64,000 bases of DNA from Nocardioides sp. ChNu-153 (GCF_030466625.1 NZ_JADEVT010000001.1:372001-436000); one strand, 5' to 3'. Positions 1 through 7,998 are shown, counted from the first letter of the stretch. Translations and numbers: made by a program. Notes: generated by a model not told the origin, from the letters alone.

Positions 1-210
1 GCGCACCGACTGGGCCACGGTGGTGGAGACCGAGACGACGGCGCCCAGCGGCGCGTAGTAGGCGTAGTCGTCGGCCACGTCGCCCCACGGCTGCACGACC
101 AGCCAGGCGATCACCGCCGCCAGTGCCGCCTTCGCGGCGACGGTGAGGGCGGGGCGGTGGGCGAGGGTGCGCGTCAGCGCGCGGCGGGGCTCGAGGTCGT
201 GCACGAGCAC
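1..210 (-). CDS. FUSC-family (aromatic acid exporter-like) membrane protein, N-terminal fragment
   Basis: Seventy codons are open to the window edge on the minus strand, so only the N-terminus is present. The translation has a hydrophobic helix (TVAAKAALAAVIAWLVV) followed by a stretch ending YYAPLGAVVSVSTTVAQSVR, the pattern of the first helices of FUSC / aromatic-acid-exporter membrane proteins. The start is GTG at 210, three bases after the stop of the upstream gene, with GTG at 204 as an alternative; the close spacing suggests co-transcription. The family is thought to export aromatic or other small acids. The family call rests on this short segment only. Confidence 0.55.
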   Translation of the reverse strand, partial: MLVHDLEPRRALTRTLAHRPALTVAAKAALAAVIAWLVVQPWGDVADDYAYYAPLGAVVSVSTTVAQSVR

Positions 211-213
211 CGG

Positions 214-798
214 TTACCCGTGCGCGCGTTCGAAGACGTGCATCGTGACGTCCTCCCACGGCACCGCCCCGGCGAAGCCCGGCGCGGCGTCGCCCTGCAA
301 CCGGAGCACGGACGCGAGGGCCGCGTTGCACAGGTCGAGCCAGTTCTCGGGGTCGACGGCGAGCTGCTCCTCGAAGGGGTCGGGCGTCCCGCGGTCACGC
401 ACGACGCCGGCCACGGCGTTGACCGAGAAGCAGCGGGCCAGCTCGCCCGACGCCCAGCGCCCGTAGGCGAACATGTCGTTGACGGAGGCCGCGGTGAGCA
501 GCCGCACGTCCGGCCACTCCGTGAGCTTGCGGTAGCGCGCGTGGAGGATGCCGGGGTCGTAGAGGTGGGCGTCCCGGGTCGCGACGAGCACCCCGGACTC
601 GAACACGCCGACCACCGGCGTCCCCCGGGGCGGGAAGGCGGTCTGCAGCAGCGGTCGGCTCTGCGTCAGCTGGTGGGGAGTGCGGGGGAACAGCCGCTGC
701 ACCACCGCGGCGGCGTCCGCCTCGGCCCCCTCCGAGGGGCGCGACAGGTCGAGGGCGCCGTCGCGCGAGAGGGCGAGGAGCGAGAAGCTGAGACCCAT
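214..798 (-). CDS. DUF6928-like hypothetical protein
   Basis: This 194-residue soluble-looking protein has no signal peptide or membrane helix. The order of its blocks (MGLSFSLLALSRDGALD at the start, then VVGVFESGVLVATRDAHLYD, then MFAYGRWASGELARCFSV) resembles actinobacterial proteins annotated DUF6928, whose function is unknown. That family match is from memory and unverified. The ATG at 798 has a TAGGAT hexamer six bases upstream (805-810 on the minus strand), so the message may be leaderless. The gene lies three bases ahead of the FUSC-type gene and probably shares its transcript. Confidence 0.6.
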   Translation of the reverse strand: MGLSFSLLALSRDGALDLSRPSEGAEADAAAVVQRLFPRTPHQLTQSRPLLQTAFPPRGTPVVGVFESGVLVATRDAHLYDPGILHARYRKLTEWPDVRLLTAASVNDMFAYGRWASGELARCFSVNAVAGVVRDRGTPDPFEEQLAVDPENWLDLCNAALASVLRLQGDAAPGFAGAVPWEDVTMHVFERAHG

Positions 799-804
799 GG
801 CGGG

Positions 805-810
805 ATCCTA
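805..810 (-). promoter_or_regulatory. -10 hexamer TAGGAT, likely leaderless start
   Basis: TAGGAT read on the minus strand lies 6 nt before the ATG at 798. This spacing would put the transcription start at or next to the start codon. No clear -35 is visible. Confidence 0.45.
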
Positions 811-883
811 GGCACGGCGGGTGGCCCGGGTCTCCGCGTCCGCCGCGCGGTGACCCTTGACGCCGCACTTCGTTTTTACAAGC

Positions 884-1297
884 ATGTTCCGCATGAGCCT
901 CTTCATCACCTGCCCGGTCGAGAACGTCGAACGCGCAACCGCCTTCTACGGCGCTCTCGGGTGGATCCGCAACGCCGAGATGTCCGACCACAACGTCTCG
1001 TGCTTCGAGATCGCACCCGGGCAGTACGTCATGCTCGGGAGCCGCGAGATGTACGCCAGCGTCGGCGGCGTCGAGGAGCTGGTCGGCGGGGTCGACACGC
1101 CGTCGAAGGTCACGGTCTCCTTCGACCTCGGCAGCCGGGAGGCCGTCGACGAGCTCGTCGAGCGGGCCGGGGCCGCCGGCGGACGGATCGGCGGCACCGA
1201 CGACTACCCCTTCATGTACCAGCGCCAGTTCGATGACCCCGACGGCTACCACTACTCGCCGTTCTGGATGAAGCCGGACGCCGACGCGACTGCATGA
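884..1297 (+). CDS. VOC-family (glyoxalase/bleomycin-resistance-like) protein
   Basis: The protein has the vicinal-oxygen-chelate layout: an N-terminal strand-helix block (MSLFITCPVENVERATAFY), a middle strand ending in SFDLGSREAVDEL, and a C-terminal block DPDGYHYSPFW. Its substrate cannot be told from sequence. ATG occurs at 884 and again at 893; the reading frame is open from 857, but the family begins at the second Met. No strong ribosome-binding site is visible. The stop overlaps the start of the next gene (ATGA at 1294-1297), so the regulator downstream is translationally coupled to it. Confidence 0.75.
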   Translation: MFRMSLFITCPVENVERATAFYGALGWIRNAEMSDHNVSCFEIAPGQYVMLGSREMYASVGGVEELVGGVDTPSKVTVSFDLGSREAVDELVERAGAAGGRIGGTDDYPFMYQRQFDDPDGYHYSPFWMKPDADATA

Positions 1298-1581
1298 GCG
1301 ACCTGGCCGCGGCGCTCGACATCCTCGGAGCCCGCTGGGCGTTGCTCGTCGTCGACCAGCTGCTCGACGGGCCACAGCGCTACGGGGACCTGCAGCGGGC
1401 CCTGGGGGCGCCGACGAACATGCTCGCCATCCGTCTGCGCGAGCTCGAGGCGGCGGGCGTCCTGTCCCGGCTGCCGCTGAAGCACAACACCCGCGCCTAC
1501 GCGCTCACCGAACGCGGTCTCGCCCTGCGAGAACCGATCCTCGCGCTGAGGAGATGGGGCGCCGAGGGGGCTCCTCCGTGA
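1294..1581 (+). CDS. HxlR/MarR-type winged-helix transcriptional regulator
   Basis: This 95-residue protein is almost only a winged-helix DNA-binding domain of the HxlR type. It shows the ILGARWALLVVDQLLDGPQR recognition region, then a helix-turn-helix followed by the wing (RLPLKHNTRAYALTERG). It overlaps the VOC gene by four bases and so probably regulates its own operon. HxlR proteins usually sense small electrophiles or aldehydes, which would suit a glyoxalase-fold partner (inference). Confidence 0.8.
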   Translation: MSDLAAALDILGARWALLVVDQLLDGPQRYGDLQRALGAPTNMLAIRLRELEAAGVLSRLPLKHNTRAYALTERGLALREPILALRRWGAEGAPP

Positions 1582-1648
1582 CGAGCGCGCCACGTCTCAG
1601 CGCGTCCTACCGCCGGCACCCCGACCTCGTGATGTCCATCTGAGCGAT

Positions 1649-1663
1649 GCGCCCTCAGGGCGC
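1649..1663. terminator. Short palindrome over a stop codon
   Basis: GCGCCCT-C-AGGGCGC is a perfect 7-bp stem with a one-base centre. It overlaps the stop codon of the minus-strand gene ending at 1655 and sits between two convergent genes. It could act as a weak bidirectional terminator; there is no T run. Confidence 0.3.
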
Positions 1664-2047
1664 GGGGACGTCGAACCCCGAGCGGTTCACCGTGAGCGTC
1701 GACAACTGATCGACCTCCCACGGCGCGGTCTCGCCGCCGGTCCACCGCGCCGCGCAGGTGTAGCTGCCGTTGCCCACGTCGTCGGGCTGGCCCTGCAGAC
1801 CGAACGAGCCGTCCACCGTGGCCGCGTCGCCGTCCCGGTGCACGCTCTCCGGCACGTCGAACCGCAGCTCGTCCTCGGTCGTCTCCTGCAGGGCCGCCTC
1901 GCAGGCGAGGCGCGCCCCGTGGTCGGTGGGCGGCCCGTCGCGGTCGATGAAGAGGTATCCGGCCGCGAGCGCGAACACCCCGACCCCCGTCGCGAGGGCG
2001 GCGAGGGGTACGACGCGCCGCACCCACCCGCGCCGCCGGGTGGTCAC
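1655..2047 (-). CDS. Small membrane-anchored extracytoplasmic protein (paralogue of the upstream gene)
   Basis: This 130-residue protein has a basic N-terminus (TTRRRGWVRR), one hydrophobic helix at about residues 12-33 and an outward-facing domain with one cysteine near LACEAALQ and one at YTCAARW. The same plan recurs in the neighbouring upstream gene (single helix, RLACEA versus RVACHA, LRFD versus VRFD, YTCAARW versus YHCAAHW), so the two are tandem paralogues. Its ATG overlaps the stop of that gene (ATGA). The two cysteines may pair. I do not recognise a named family. Confidence 0.65.
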   Translation of the reverse strand: MTTRRRGWVRRVVPLAALATGVGVFALAAGYLFIDRDGPPTDHGARLACEAALQETTEDELRFDVPESVHRDGDAATVDGSFGLQGQPDDVGNGSYTCAARWTGGETAPWEVDQLSTLTVNRSGFDVPAP

Positions 2048-2532
2048 GGCGTGCTCGCCGACGGAGGCTCTGCCGTCGGGGTGGGGGACGGGCGGTGGCG
2101 GGCGATGACGGTGGGCGTGGGCTCCGCCGTCGGGTCGTCGGCGAGCGCGGACGTGCCCACCGACCAGCCGCCGTCGTCACTACCGACCCAGTGGGCCGCG
2201 CAGTGGTACTCGCCGCCGTCGCCGGGACCGGTCGCCCTGCTGAACGTACCGCTCACGGTGACGTAGTCGCCGTCCGCGGCGACCGTCGGCGACGGGTCGA
2301 AGCGGACCAGCTGGCCGAGCTCGCTCTCGACGTGCGCGTGGCATGCGACGCGCGCCCCGTCCGGCGACGGGCGCCGGTCCGTGTCCACCGTGAGGTAGAC
2401 GACCGCCGCGACGAAGACCGCCGCGGCGCCGGCGAGGGCAGCGAGCGGTGCGGCACGCCGCAACCGGGTACGGCGTCCCCTCGGCCCGCCGGTCGCGTCA
2501 CTGCTGCGTGGAGTTGTCACGGGGGTGAGCAT
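2044..2532 (-). CDS. Small membrane-anchored extracytoplasmic protein with Pro/Thr-rich tail
   Basis: This is the first gene of a two-gene paralogous pair, 162 residues long. A basic stretch (RGRRTRLRR) precedes a hydrophobic helix at about residues 28-48, then a domain carrying RVACHAHVESELGQLVRFD and YHCAAHW. The C-terminus is rich in Pro, Thr and Ala (about residues 135-162), which looks like a cell-wall-spanning or disordered tail. Role unknown; it lies divergent from the tad operon with 112 bp between them. Confidence 0.65.
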   Translation of the reverse strand: MLTPVTTPRSSDATGGPRGRRTRLRRAAPLAALAGAAAVFVAAVVYLTVDTDRRPSPDGARVACHAHVESELGQLVRFDPSPTVAADGDYVTVSGTFSRATGPGDGGEYHCAAHWVGSDDGGWSVGTSALADDPTAEPTPTVIARHRPSPTPTAEPPSASTP

Positions 2533-2644
2533 GCACGACTCCGGCGGGCAAAACCTGTGGATGAGTGGTTGCGAGCCCCCGCCGGCCTGGATTGCAATGG
2601 GCGGCGGATCCGTGGACGACCTCTACTCGGGATGAGGGCTCAAC

Positions 2645-3946
2645 ATGTCGATCGCCGACGCGCGTTCTCGTGCGCCCGGGCAGCGGGCGGTGCCGACGGG
2701 TGCGCCGGTGGCTGCTGCCCCGGCCGCCGTGGTCGACGCCCTCGACGCCCGGGTGCGCGAGGTGGTGCGGGCCCAGGGGGTGGACCCGCAGCGCGACGTG
2801 GCCGCGGTGCGCCGGATCGCGGAGGACGCGGCGCGTGAGCACGACGACCTGTCCATGACGGGTGCGGTGGCGAAGCTGGTCGACCCGCCGGCGGTGGTCG
2901 CGGAGGTGGTGGCGCGGGTGGCGGGCTTCGGTCCGTTGCAGCCGCTGCTGGACGACCCGTCGGTGGAGGAGATCTGGATCAACGACCCCTCGCGGGTGTT
3001 CGTGGCGCGCAACGGGCGCCACGAGCTGACGAACCTGATGCTGACCCAGGCCCAGGTGGCGGACCTGGTGGAGCGGATGCTGAAGACGAGCGGCCGGCGT
3101 CTGGACGTGTCGAGCCCGTTCGTGGACGCGATGCTGCCCGACGGGCACCGGTTGCACGTGGTGCTGGAGGGCATCACGCGAGGGTTCACGGCGGTGAACA
3201 TCCGCAAGTTCGTGCTGAAGGCGGCCGGTCTCCACGACCTGGTGGAGCTGCGGTCGATGACACCGCAGGCCGCCGCGTTCCTCACGGCCGCCGTACGGGC
3301 GGGGCTCAACGTGCTGGTCGCCGGCGGCACCCAGGCGGGCAAGACCACGATGCTGAACTGCCTGGCCGCGGCCATCCCGGGCGGTGACCGCGTGGTGTCA
3401 GCCGAGGAGGTCTTCGAGCTGCGCTTCCCCCACCCCGACTGGGTGGCGATGCAGACGCGCCAGGCCGGTCTCGAGGGCACGGGCGAGGTGCCGCTGCGGG
3501 CGCTGGTGAAGGAGGCGCTGCGGATGCGCCCCTCGCGCGTGATCGTGGGGGAGGTGCGCTCCGAGGAGTGCCTCGACCTGCTCCTCGCACTCAACTCCGG
3601 TCTCCCGGGCATGTGCACGCTGCACGCCAACAGCGCCCGCGAGGCGCTGGTGAAGATGTGCACCCTCCCGCTGCTGGCGGGCGAGAACGTGTCGGCCAAG
3701 TTCGTCGTGCCGACCGTCGCGGCCTCGGTCGACATCGTCGTCCACCTCGGCATCGATCCCGGCGGGGTACGGCGGGTGAACGAGATCGTCGGCGTGCCCG
3801 GCCGGGTCGAGAACGACGTCATCGAGGTCGAGCCGCTGTTCGTGCGCCAGTCGGGCGAGCTGCGTCGCACCCACGGGATGCCGCCGCGCGTCGAGGCCTT
3901 CGAGCGCAACGGCATCGACGTCCACCGGATCCTGCAGGCGGGCTGA
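2645..3946 (+). CDS. tadA: TadA/CpaF-family type IV pilus assembly ATPase
   Basis: This is the secretion ATPase that powers assembly of Flp/tad pili at the inner face of the membrane. At 433 residues it has the family's usual length. It shows the N-terminal helical and sensor region (GFGPLQPLLDDPSVEEIWIN), a Walker A GGTQAGKTT at about 227-235, a Walker B region RVIVGEVR at about 298-305 and a His box CTLHANS at about 324-330. The Walker A reads TQAGKTT rather than the common TGSGKTT but keeps the lysine and hydroxyl residues. It heads the tad cluster, three bases ahead of tadB. Confidence 0.93.
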   Translation: MSIADARSRAPGQRAVPTGAPVAAAPAAVVDALDARVREVVRAQGVDPQRDVAAVRRIAEDAAREHDDLSMTGAVAKLVDPPAVVAEVVARVAGFGPLQPLLDDPSVEEIWINDPSRVFVARNGRHELTNLMLTQAQVADLVERMLKTSGRRLDVSSPFVDAMLPDGHRLHVVLEGITRGFTAVNIRKFVLKAAGLHDLVELRSMTPQAAAFLTAAVRAGLNVLVAGGTQAGKTTMLNCLAAAIPGGDRVVSAEEVFELRFPHPDWVAMQTRQAGLEGTGEVPLRALVKEALRMRPSRVIVGEVRSEECLDLLLALNSGLPGMCTLHANSAREALVKMCTLPLLAGENVSAKFVVPTVAASVDIVVHLGIDPGGVRRVNEIVGVPGRVENDVIEVEPLFVRQSGELRRTHGMPPRVEAFERNGIDVHRILQAG

Positions 3947-3949
3947 GCG

Positions 3950-4804
3950 GTGGGGGCGGTCGTCGGGCTGGGGGTGGGGCTGGGGCTCCTCCTCGTGTGG
4001 TCGGCGTTCTTCGTGCCGCGCACGCCGCGCGCCACTGAGCGTGGTCCCGGCGCGCTGGCTCGTCTGCTCGCCCGTGCAGGGCTCACCAGCGTCTCGCCCG
4101 CGAGCTTCGTCGTGCTGTGCGCCCTCTGCGGGACGGCTGCCGCGGTGATCCTGCAGGCCGTGTCGCGCACGCCCCCGATCGCGCTCGTCTTCGGCGCGTT
4201 GGCGGCGTACCTGCCCTACGCCCTCGTCAGCGCCCGCGCCCGCACGCGGCAGGCGGAGTTCGCGGACGTGTGGCCCGACGCCGTCGACAACCTCGCGTCC
4301 GCCGTGCGCGCCGGGCTGTCGCTGCCCGACGCCGTCGCCGGCCTGGGGGAGCGGGGCCCCGAGGCGCTGCGGCCCGCGTTCGCGGCGTTCGCCCTCGACT
4401 ACCAGGTGACCGGCCGCTTCTCCGACTGCCTCGACCGGTTGAAGGAGCGGCTGGCCGACCCCGTCGGCGACCGCGTCGTCGAGGGCCTCCGCATCGCGCG
4501 CGAGGTCGGCGGCGGCGAGCTCGGCCGCCTGCTGCGCAACCTGTCGGGCTACCTGCGCGACGACGCCCGGCTGCGCTCGGAGATGCAATCGCGCCAGGCC
4601 TGGACCGTCAACGGCGCGCGGCTCGCGGTCGCGGCGCCCTGGCTGGTGCTGCTGATGATGTCGTTCCAGGGCGAGGTCATCCGCCGCTACGCCACCCCGA
4701 CCGGTACGGCGATCCTCGTCGCCGGCGCGGCCGTGTGCGTCGTCGCCTATCGCCTGATGATGCGGATCGGGCGGCTGCCGACCGAACGGCGGATCCTCCG
4801 GTGA
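3950..4804 (+). CDS. tadB: TadB-like type II secretion system F-domain membrane protein
   Basis: This 284-residue inner-membrane platform protein of the tad pilus machine has N-terminal helices (about residues 2-22 and 44-87), a cytoplasmic GspF/T2SSF domain (WPDAVDNLASAVRAGLSLP through GRFSDCLDRLKERLADP) and C-terminal helices near 225-265. The start is GTG at 3950, three bases after tadA. Its stop overlaps the GTG of tadC (GTGA), showing tight coupling. Confidence 0.88.
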   Translation: MGAVVGLGVGLGLLLVWSAFFVPRTPRATERGPGALARLLARAGLTSVSPASFVVLCALCGTAAAVILQAVSRTPPIALVFGALAAYLPYALVSARARTRQAEFADVWPDAVDNLASAVRAGLSLPDAVAGLGERGPEALRPAFAAFALDYQVTGRFSDCLDRLKERLADPVGDRVVEGLRIAREVGGGELGRLLRNLSGYLRDDARLRSEMQSRQAWTVNGARLAVAAPWLVLLMMSFQGEVIRRYATPTGTAILVAGAAVCVVAYRLMMRIGRLPTERRILR

Positions 4805-5763
4805 GCCCGGCCCTGTGGGGGGCGCTGCTGGGCGCGACGGTCGCGTGTGGCGTGCTGCTCGTCCTCGCGCGAGTGCGGGCCGTCCGGCGGCCGCCGCTGG
4901 CCCTGCGGGTCGCACCGTTCGTGCGGGACGTCCCCCGTCTCTCCGGTGCCTCCCCGGGCCGGGCGTCGCTGCCCGCCGTCGGCGCCGGGACCGGTGGTCC
5001 GTTGGGTGCCGCGTCCGGCGTCTTCGGACCGCTGCTCCGCAGCGCCGCCGACGGCGTCGAGAAGGTGCTGGGCGGAGCCACGTCCGTACGGCGGCGCCTC
5101 GCGCGGGCGGGCATCGACCGGTCCGTCCACGAGTTCCGCATCGAGCAGGTCACCTGGGGGCTCGCCGCGTTCGCGGCCGCCGCCGTCTGGGGCGCCGTGC
5201 GGACGCTGGCCGACCCGGGCGCCGCCGTGAGCGCGATCGTGTTCTGCCTCTTCGCCTTCGTCGGTGGTGTCCTGGCGCGTGACCAGCACCTGACGTCGCA
5301 GGTGCGCCGCCGGGAGCGGCGCATCATCGAGGAGTTCCCCACCGTCGCCGAGCTGCTCGCCCTCGCCGTGGCCGCGGGCGAGGGCCCGGTGGCGGCGCTG
5401 GAGCGCGTCGTACGGCGCAGTGGCGGCGAGCTGTCCCGCGAGCTCGCCGGGGTCCTCGCCGCCGTCCGCACCGGCGAGCCGGTCGCCGACGCCTTCGACC
5501 GGATGGCCGCCACGACCGGCCTGCCGCTGGTGGCGCGGTTCGCCTCTGGCATCGCCGTCGCGGTCGAGCGGGGCACCCCGCTGTCCGACGTGCTGCACGC
5601 CCAGGCCGCCGACGTGCGCGACGCCGGCCGGCGCGAGCTCATCGAGTCCGCGGCCCGCCGCGAGGTCTTCATGATGGTGCCGGTCGTCTTCCTGGTGCTC
5701 CCCGTCGTGGTGCTCTTCGCCTTCTACCCCGGCGTCATCGGTCTCCGGCTGGTGGCGCCGTGA
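4801..5763 (+). CDS. tadC: TadC-like type II secretion system F-domain membrane protein
   Basis: This is the second platform protein of the tad machine, 320 residues from the GTG at 4801. It carries membrane helices near the N-terminus, around residues 120-160 and at the C-terminus (MMVPVVFLVLPVVVLFAFY), and a T2SSF domain with EEFPTVAELLALAVAAGEGP and MAATTGLPLVARFASGIAVA. The reading frame stays open far upstream into tadB, but the GTG overlapping the tadB stop is the sensible start. Confidence 0.87.
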   Translation: MSPALWGALLGATVACGVLLVLARVRAVRRPPLALRVAPFVRDVPRLSGASPGRASLPAVGAGTGGPLGAASGVFGPLLRSAADGVEKVLGGATSVRRRLARAGIDRSVHEFRIEQVTWGLAAFAAAAVWGAVRTLADPGAAVSAIVFCLFAFVGGVLARDQHLTSQVRRRERRIIEEFPTVAELLALAVAAGEGPVAALERVVRRSGGELSRELAGVLAAVRTGEPVADAFDRMAATTGLPLVARFASGIAVAVERGTPLSDVLHAQAADVRDAGRRELIESAARREVFMMVPVVFLVLPVVVLFAFYPGVIGLRLVAP

Positions 5764-5807
5764 GCCCCTCCTCGTCCTGCCCTCCCTCCCACCACCCAAG
5801 GAGCGAC

Positions 5808-6029
5808 ATGTCCGTCTCGGGACTCATCCACCTGCTCGCCCGCCTGCGCGCGGCCGTGCTGCTGCTGACCGGGGGTACGGCGCGCCGCACCCAGCGCGGC
5901 GACGTGCCCGGCTGGGTCATGGTCACCGTCATGACCGCCGGCCTCGTCTACGCCATCTGGACCTTCGCCGGTCCCGAGCTCAACGCCATGCTGTCGCGGG
6001 CGCTCGGCTCGGTCAGTGGCCTGGGCTGA
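5808..6029 (+). CDS. Small Flp-pilin-like protein
   Basis: This 73-residue protein sits where Flp pilin or DUF4244 genes sit in actinobacterial tad clusters. It has an N-terminal basic and hydrophobic segment, then TQRGDVPGW followed by a hydrophobic helix (VMVTVMTAGLVYAIW), which resembles a prepilin with a Gly before the mature helix. It lacks the usual Glu at mature position 5. The ATG at 5808 is preceded by AAGGAG at 5798-5803, the clearest ribosome-binding site in the cluster, fitting a highly translated structural subunit (inference). Confidence 0.65.
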   Translation: MSVSGLIHLLARLRAAVLLLTGGTARRTQRGDVPGWVMVTVMTAGLVYAIWTFAGPELNAMLSRALGSVSGLG

Positions 6030-6441
6030 GCGCCCGCGCCGCTCGCGCTCCGGGCGAGACGGGCGGCGACGTGACCAGCGCGGCTCGGCCGTCGTCGACT
6101 TCGTGCTGGTGCTCGTCGTCCTGCTGCCCCTGTTCGCCGGGATCGCGCAGGTCGCGCTGGTGCTCCACGTGCGCAACACGCTGACGTCGGCGGCGTCCGA
6201 GGGCGCGCGGCACGCGGCGGCGTACGACCGCTCGCTGGCCGACGGCGAGCGCCGCACCCGCGAGGAGATCGAGCGCGCCGTGGCCTCGCGCTTCGCGCAG
6301 CGCATCCGGGTCGATGAGCGGCCCGTCGAGGGACGGCCCGGCGTGCGGGTGACCGTGGAGGCCACCGTGCCCGCGCTCGGCCTCGGCGGCCCGGGCATCG
6401 AGCTGCGCGTGCAGGGGCACGCCGTCGAGGAGGCGCCGTGA
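6016..6441 (+). CDS. TadE-like pseudopilin
   Basis: This 141-residue protein has a basic leader, the motif RDQRGSAVVDF and a hydrophobic helix (VLVLVVLLPLFAGIAQVAL), as in TadE minor pilins processed after Gly. The usual Glu five residues after the cleavage Gly is Asp here. The remaining domain is small and extracytoplasmic. The GTG start at 6016 overlaps the end of the pilin-like gene by 14 bases, and the 3' end overlaps the next TadE-like gene by four bases. Confidence 0.75.
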   Translation: MAWAERPRRSRSGRDGRRRDQRGSAVVDFVLVLVVLLPLFAGIAQVALVLHVRNTLTSAASEGARHAAAYDRSLADGERRTREEIERAVASRFAQRIRVDERPVEGRPGVRVTVEATVPALGLGGPGIELRVQGHAVEEAP

Positions 6442-6929
6442 GCGCGGGGGCGAGCCGGGGTCGCCGGCAGCGGCGGGTGCGAGACCAGCGCGGCAGCGCC
6501 GTCATCGAGCTGACCTGGCTCGGCATCATCCTGCTCGTCCCGGTCATCTACATCGTGCTCGCGGTCTTCGACGTGCAGCGCGGCGCGTTCGCGGTGACGT
6601 CCGCGTCGCGCACCGCCGCCCGCGCCTACGCGCTCTCCGACGACCACGCCTCCGGGCAGGCGGCGGCGGACGCGGCCGCCCGGCTGGCGTTCTCCGACCA
6701 GGGCATCGAGGAGCCCGTCGGGGTGAAGGTGAGCTGCAGCGCGCCCGACGGTGAGGCGCGCCGTACCGGTCCGGCCGCCTGTCGACTGCCGGGCGCGATC
6801 ATCACGGTCGTCGTCGACTCGGCGGTCGAGCTGCCCTACCTCCCCGAGGTGCTCGGCGGCGGCGCGCCGACGTTCGCCCTGGAGGCGACGCACTCCGTGC
6901 CGTACGGCCAGTTCCGGGAGGCGTCGTGA
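6438..6929 (+). CDS. TadE-like pseudopilin, second copy
   Basis: This 163-residue protein has the leader motif RDQRGSAVIEL with the canonical Glu, then a hydrophobic helix (IILLVPVIYIVLAVF). The outward domain has two cysteines (KVSCSAPDG and AACRLPG) that could form a disulphide. It starts with GTG overlapping the previous stop and its own stop overlaps the next start. It is likely a minor pilin that initiates or caps the tad fibre. Confidence 0.75.
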   Translation: MSAGASRGRRQRRVRDQRGSAVIELTWLGIILLVPVIYIVLAVFDVQRGAFAVTSASRTAARAYALSDDHASGQAAADAAARLAFSDQGIEEPVGVKVSCSAPDGEARRTGPAACRLPGAIITVVVDSAVELPYLPEVLGGGAPTFALEATHSVPYGQFREAS

Positions 6930-7384
6930 GCGCCCCGGCCAGCGGGCTGCGTCGGCGGGACCAGCGCGGCCAGACGACGCTGATGATCGTCGGCTTCGCG
7001 GGCGTGCTGTTCATGCTGCTGGCCGTCGTGGTGGACGCGTCGGCGGCGTACCTGCAGCGCCAGGGCCTCGCGACGGTCGCGGACGGGGCGGCGCTGGCGG
7101 GTGCGGACGCGGGGGCGCTGGGCGGGGAGGCGTACACGGGCGGGTTCCGCGCCGACCGTCGCGCGATCCAGACGGAGAAGGCCGCCGAGGCGGCGGTCGC
7201 GTCGTACCTGCAGGAGATCGGCGCCCACGCCCGCTGGCCGGGGCTCGAGTTCGACGTGGCGGTCGACGGCGGCACGGTCGAGGTGCGGGTCGACGCCCCG
7301 CTCGACCTTCCGCTCGTCCTCCCCGGCGGGCCCGACGAGGCCACCGTGGCCGCGACGGGTACGGCGGCGCTGCAGCTCGGCTGA
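6926..7384 (+). CDS. TadG-like / Rv3654c-type pilus assembly protein
   Basis: This 152-residue protein has the leader RRDQRGQTTLMIVGF and a following hydrophobic helix, then AAYLQRQGLATVADGAALAG, which is typical of short actinobacterial TadG-like (TadE/G-like) proteins. It lacks the von Willebrand domain of full-length proteobacterial TadG. It is the last gene of the tad operon and overlaps its upstream neighbour by four bases. Confidence 0.75.
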   Translation: MSAPASGLRRRDQRGQTTLMIVGFAGVLFMLLAVVVDASAAYLQRQGLATVADGAALAGADAGALGGEAYTGGFRADRRAIQTEKAAEAAVASYLQEIGAHARWPGLEFDVAVDGGTVEVRVDAPLDLPLVLPGGPDEATVAATGTAALQLG

Positions 7385-7385
7385 C

Positions 7386-7391
7386 TAGCCT
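7386..7391 (+). promoter_or_regulatory. -10 hexamer TAGCCT, likely leaderless start
   Basis: TAGCCT begins one base after the stop codon of the tad operon and lies 6 nt before the GTG at 7398. This suggests that the GrpB-family gene has its own promoter. Confidence 0.45.
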
Positions 7392-7397
7392 CGCCCC

Positions 7398-7994
7398 GTG
7401 CTCGAGCCCGCCGAGATCGTCCGCCACTACGTCCACGACCCCGCGAACGTGGAGCGCGTCGTACCCGAGGTGGTCGAGCACATCGCCGTCGTCGGGTACG
7501 ACGCGCTCTGGCCCGCGGCGTACGCCGGTCTCGAGCAGTTGATCCGGGCCGCACTCGGCCCGGTGGCGCTGGCCGTCGAGCACGTCGGGTCGACCGCGGT
7601 GCCGGGGCTGGCGGCGAAGCCGGTGATCGACGTCGACGTGACGGTGCCCGACCCGCGCGACGAGGCGGCGTACGTGCCCGCACTCGAGGCCGCGGGCCTC
7701 ACCCTGCTGCTGCGCGAGCCGCGCTGGCACGAGCACCGCATCCTGCGCGGCGAGGCCCCGCGCGCCAACGTGCACGTGTGGGGCCCCGACTGCCCCGAGG
7801 TCGTGCGGCACCGGCTGCTGCGTGACTGGCTGCGCGAGCACCCGGCGGACCGGGAGCGGTACGCCGCCGCGAAGCGGGCCGCCGCCGACGAGACGAACGC
7901 GGTGAGTGGGGTGGTGATGGACTACAACGCGCGCAAGGAGCCCGTCGTGCACGCCATCCTCGACGACGTGTTCCGGGCGCACGGGCTGCTCTGA
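7398..7994 (+). CDS. GrpB-family (UPF0157, nucleotidyltransferase-fold) protein
   Basis: This 198-residue protein has the GrpB hallmark HVGSTAVPGLAAKPVIDVDV at about residues 62-81, the nucleotidyltransferase-like GS motif with two acidic residues, followed by HEHRILRG and a C-terminal helical stretch ending DYNARKEPVVHAIL. The family is widespread and its substrate is not settled. An open frame with a clear motif makes the family call firm. It is separated from the tad genes by only 13 bases but has a promoter-like hexamer of its own. Confidence 0.88.
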   Translation: MLEPAEIVRHYVHDPANVERVVPEVVEHIAVVGYDALWPAAYAGLEQLIRAALGPVALAVEHVGSTAVPGLAAKPVIDVDVTVPDPRDEAAYVPALEAAGLTLLLREPRWHEHRILRGEAPRANVHVWGPDCPEVVRHRLLRDWLREHPADRERYAAAKRAAADETNAVSGVVMDYNARKEPVVHAILDDVFRAHGLL

Positions 7995-7998
7995 GTCG

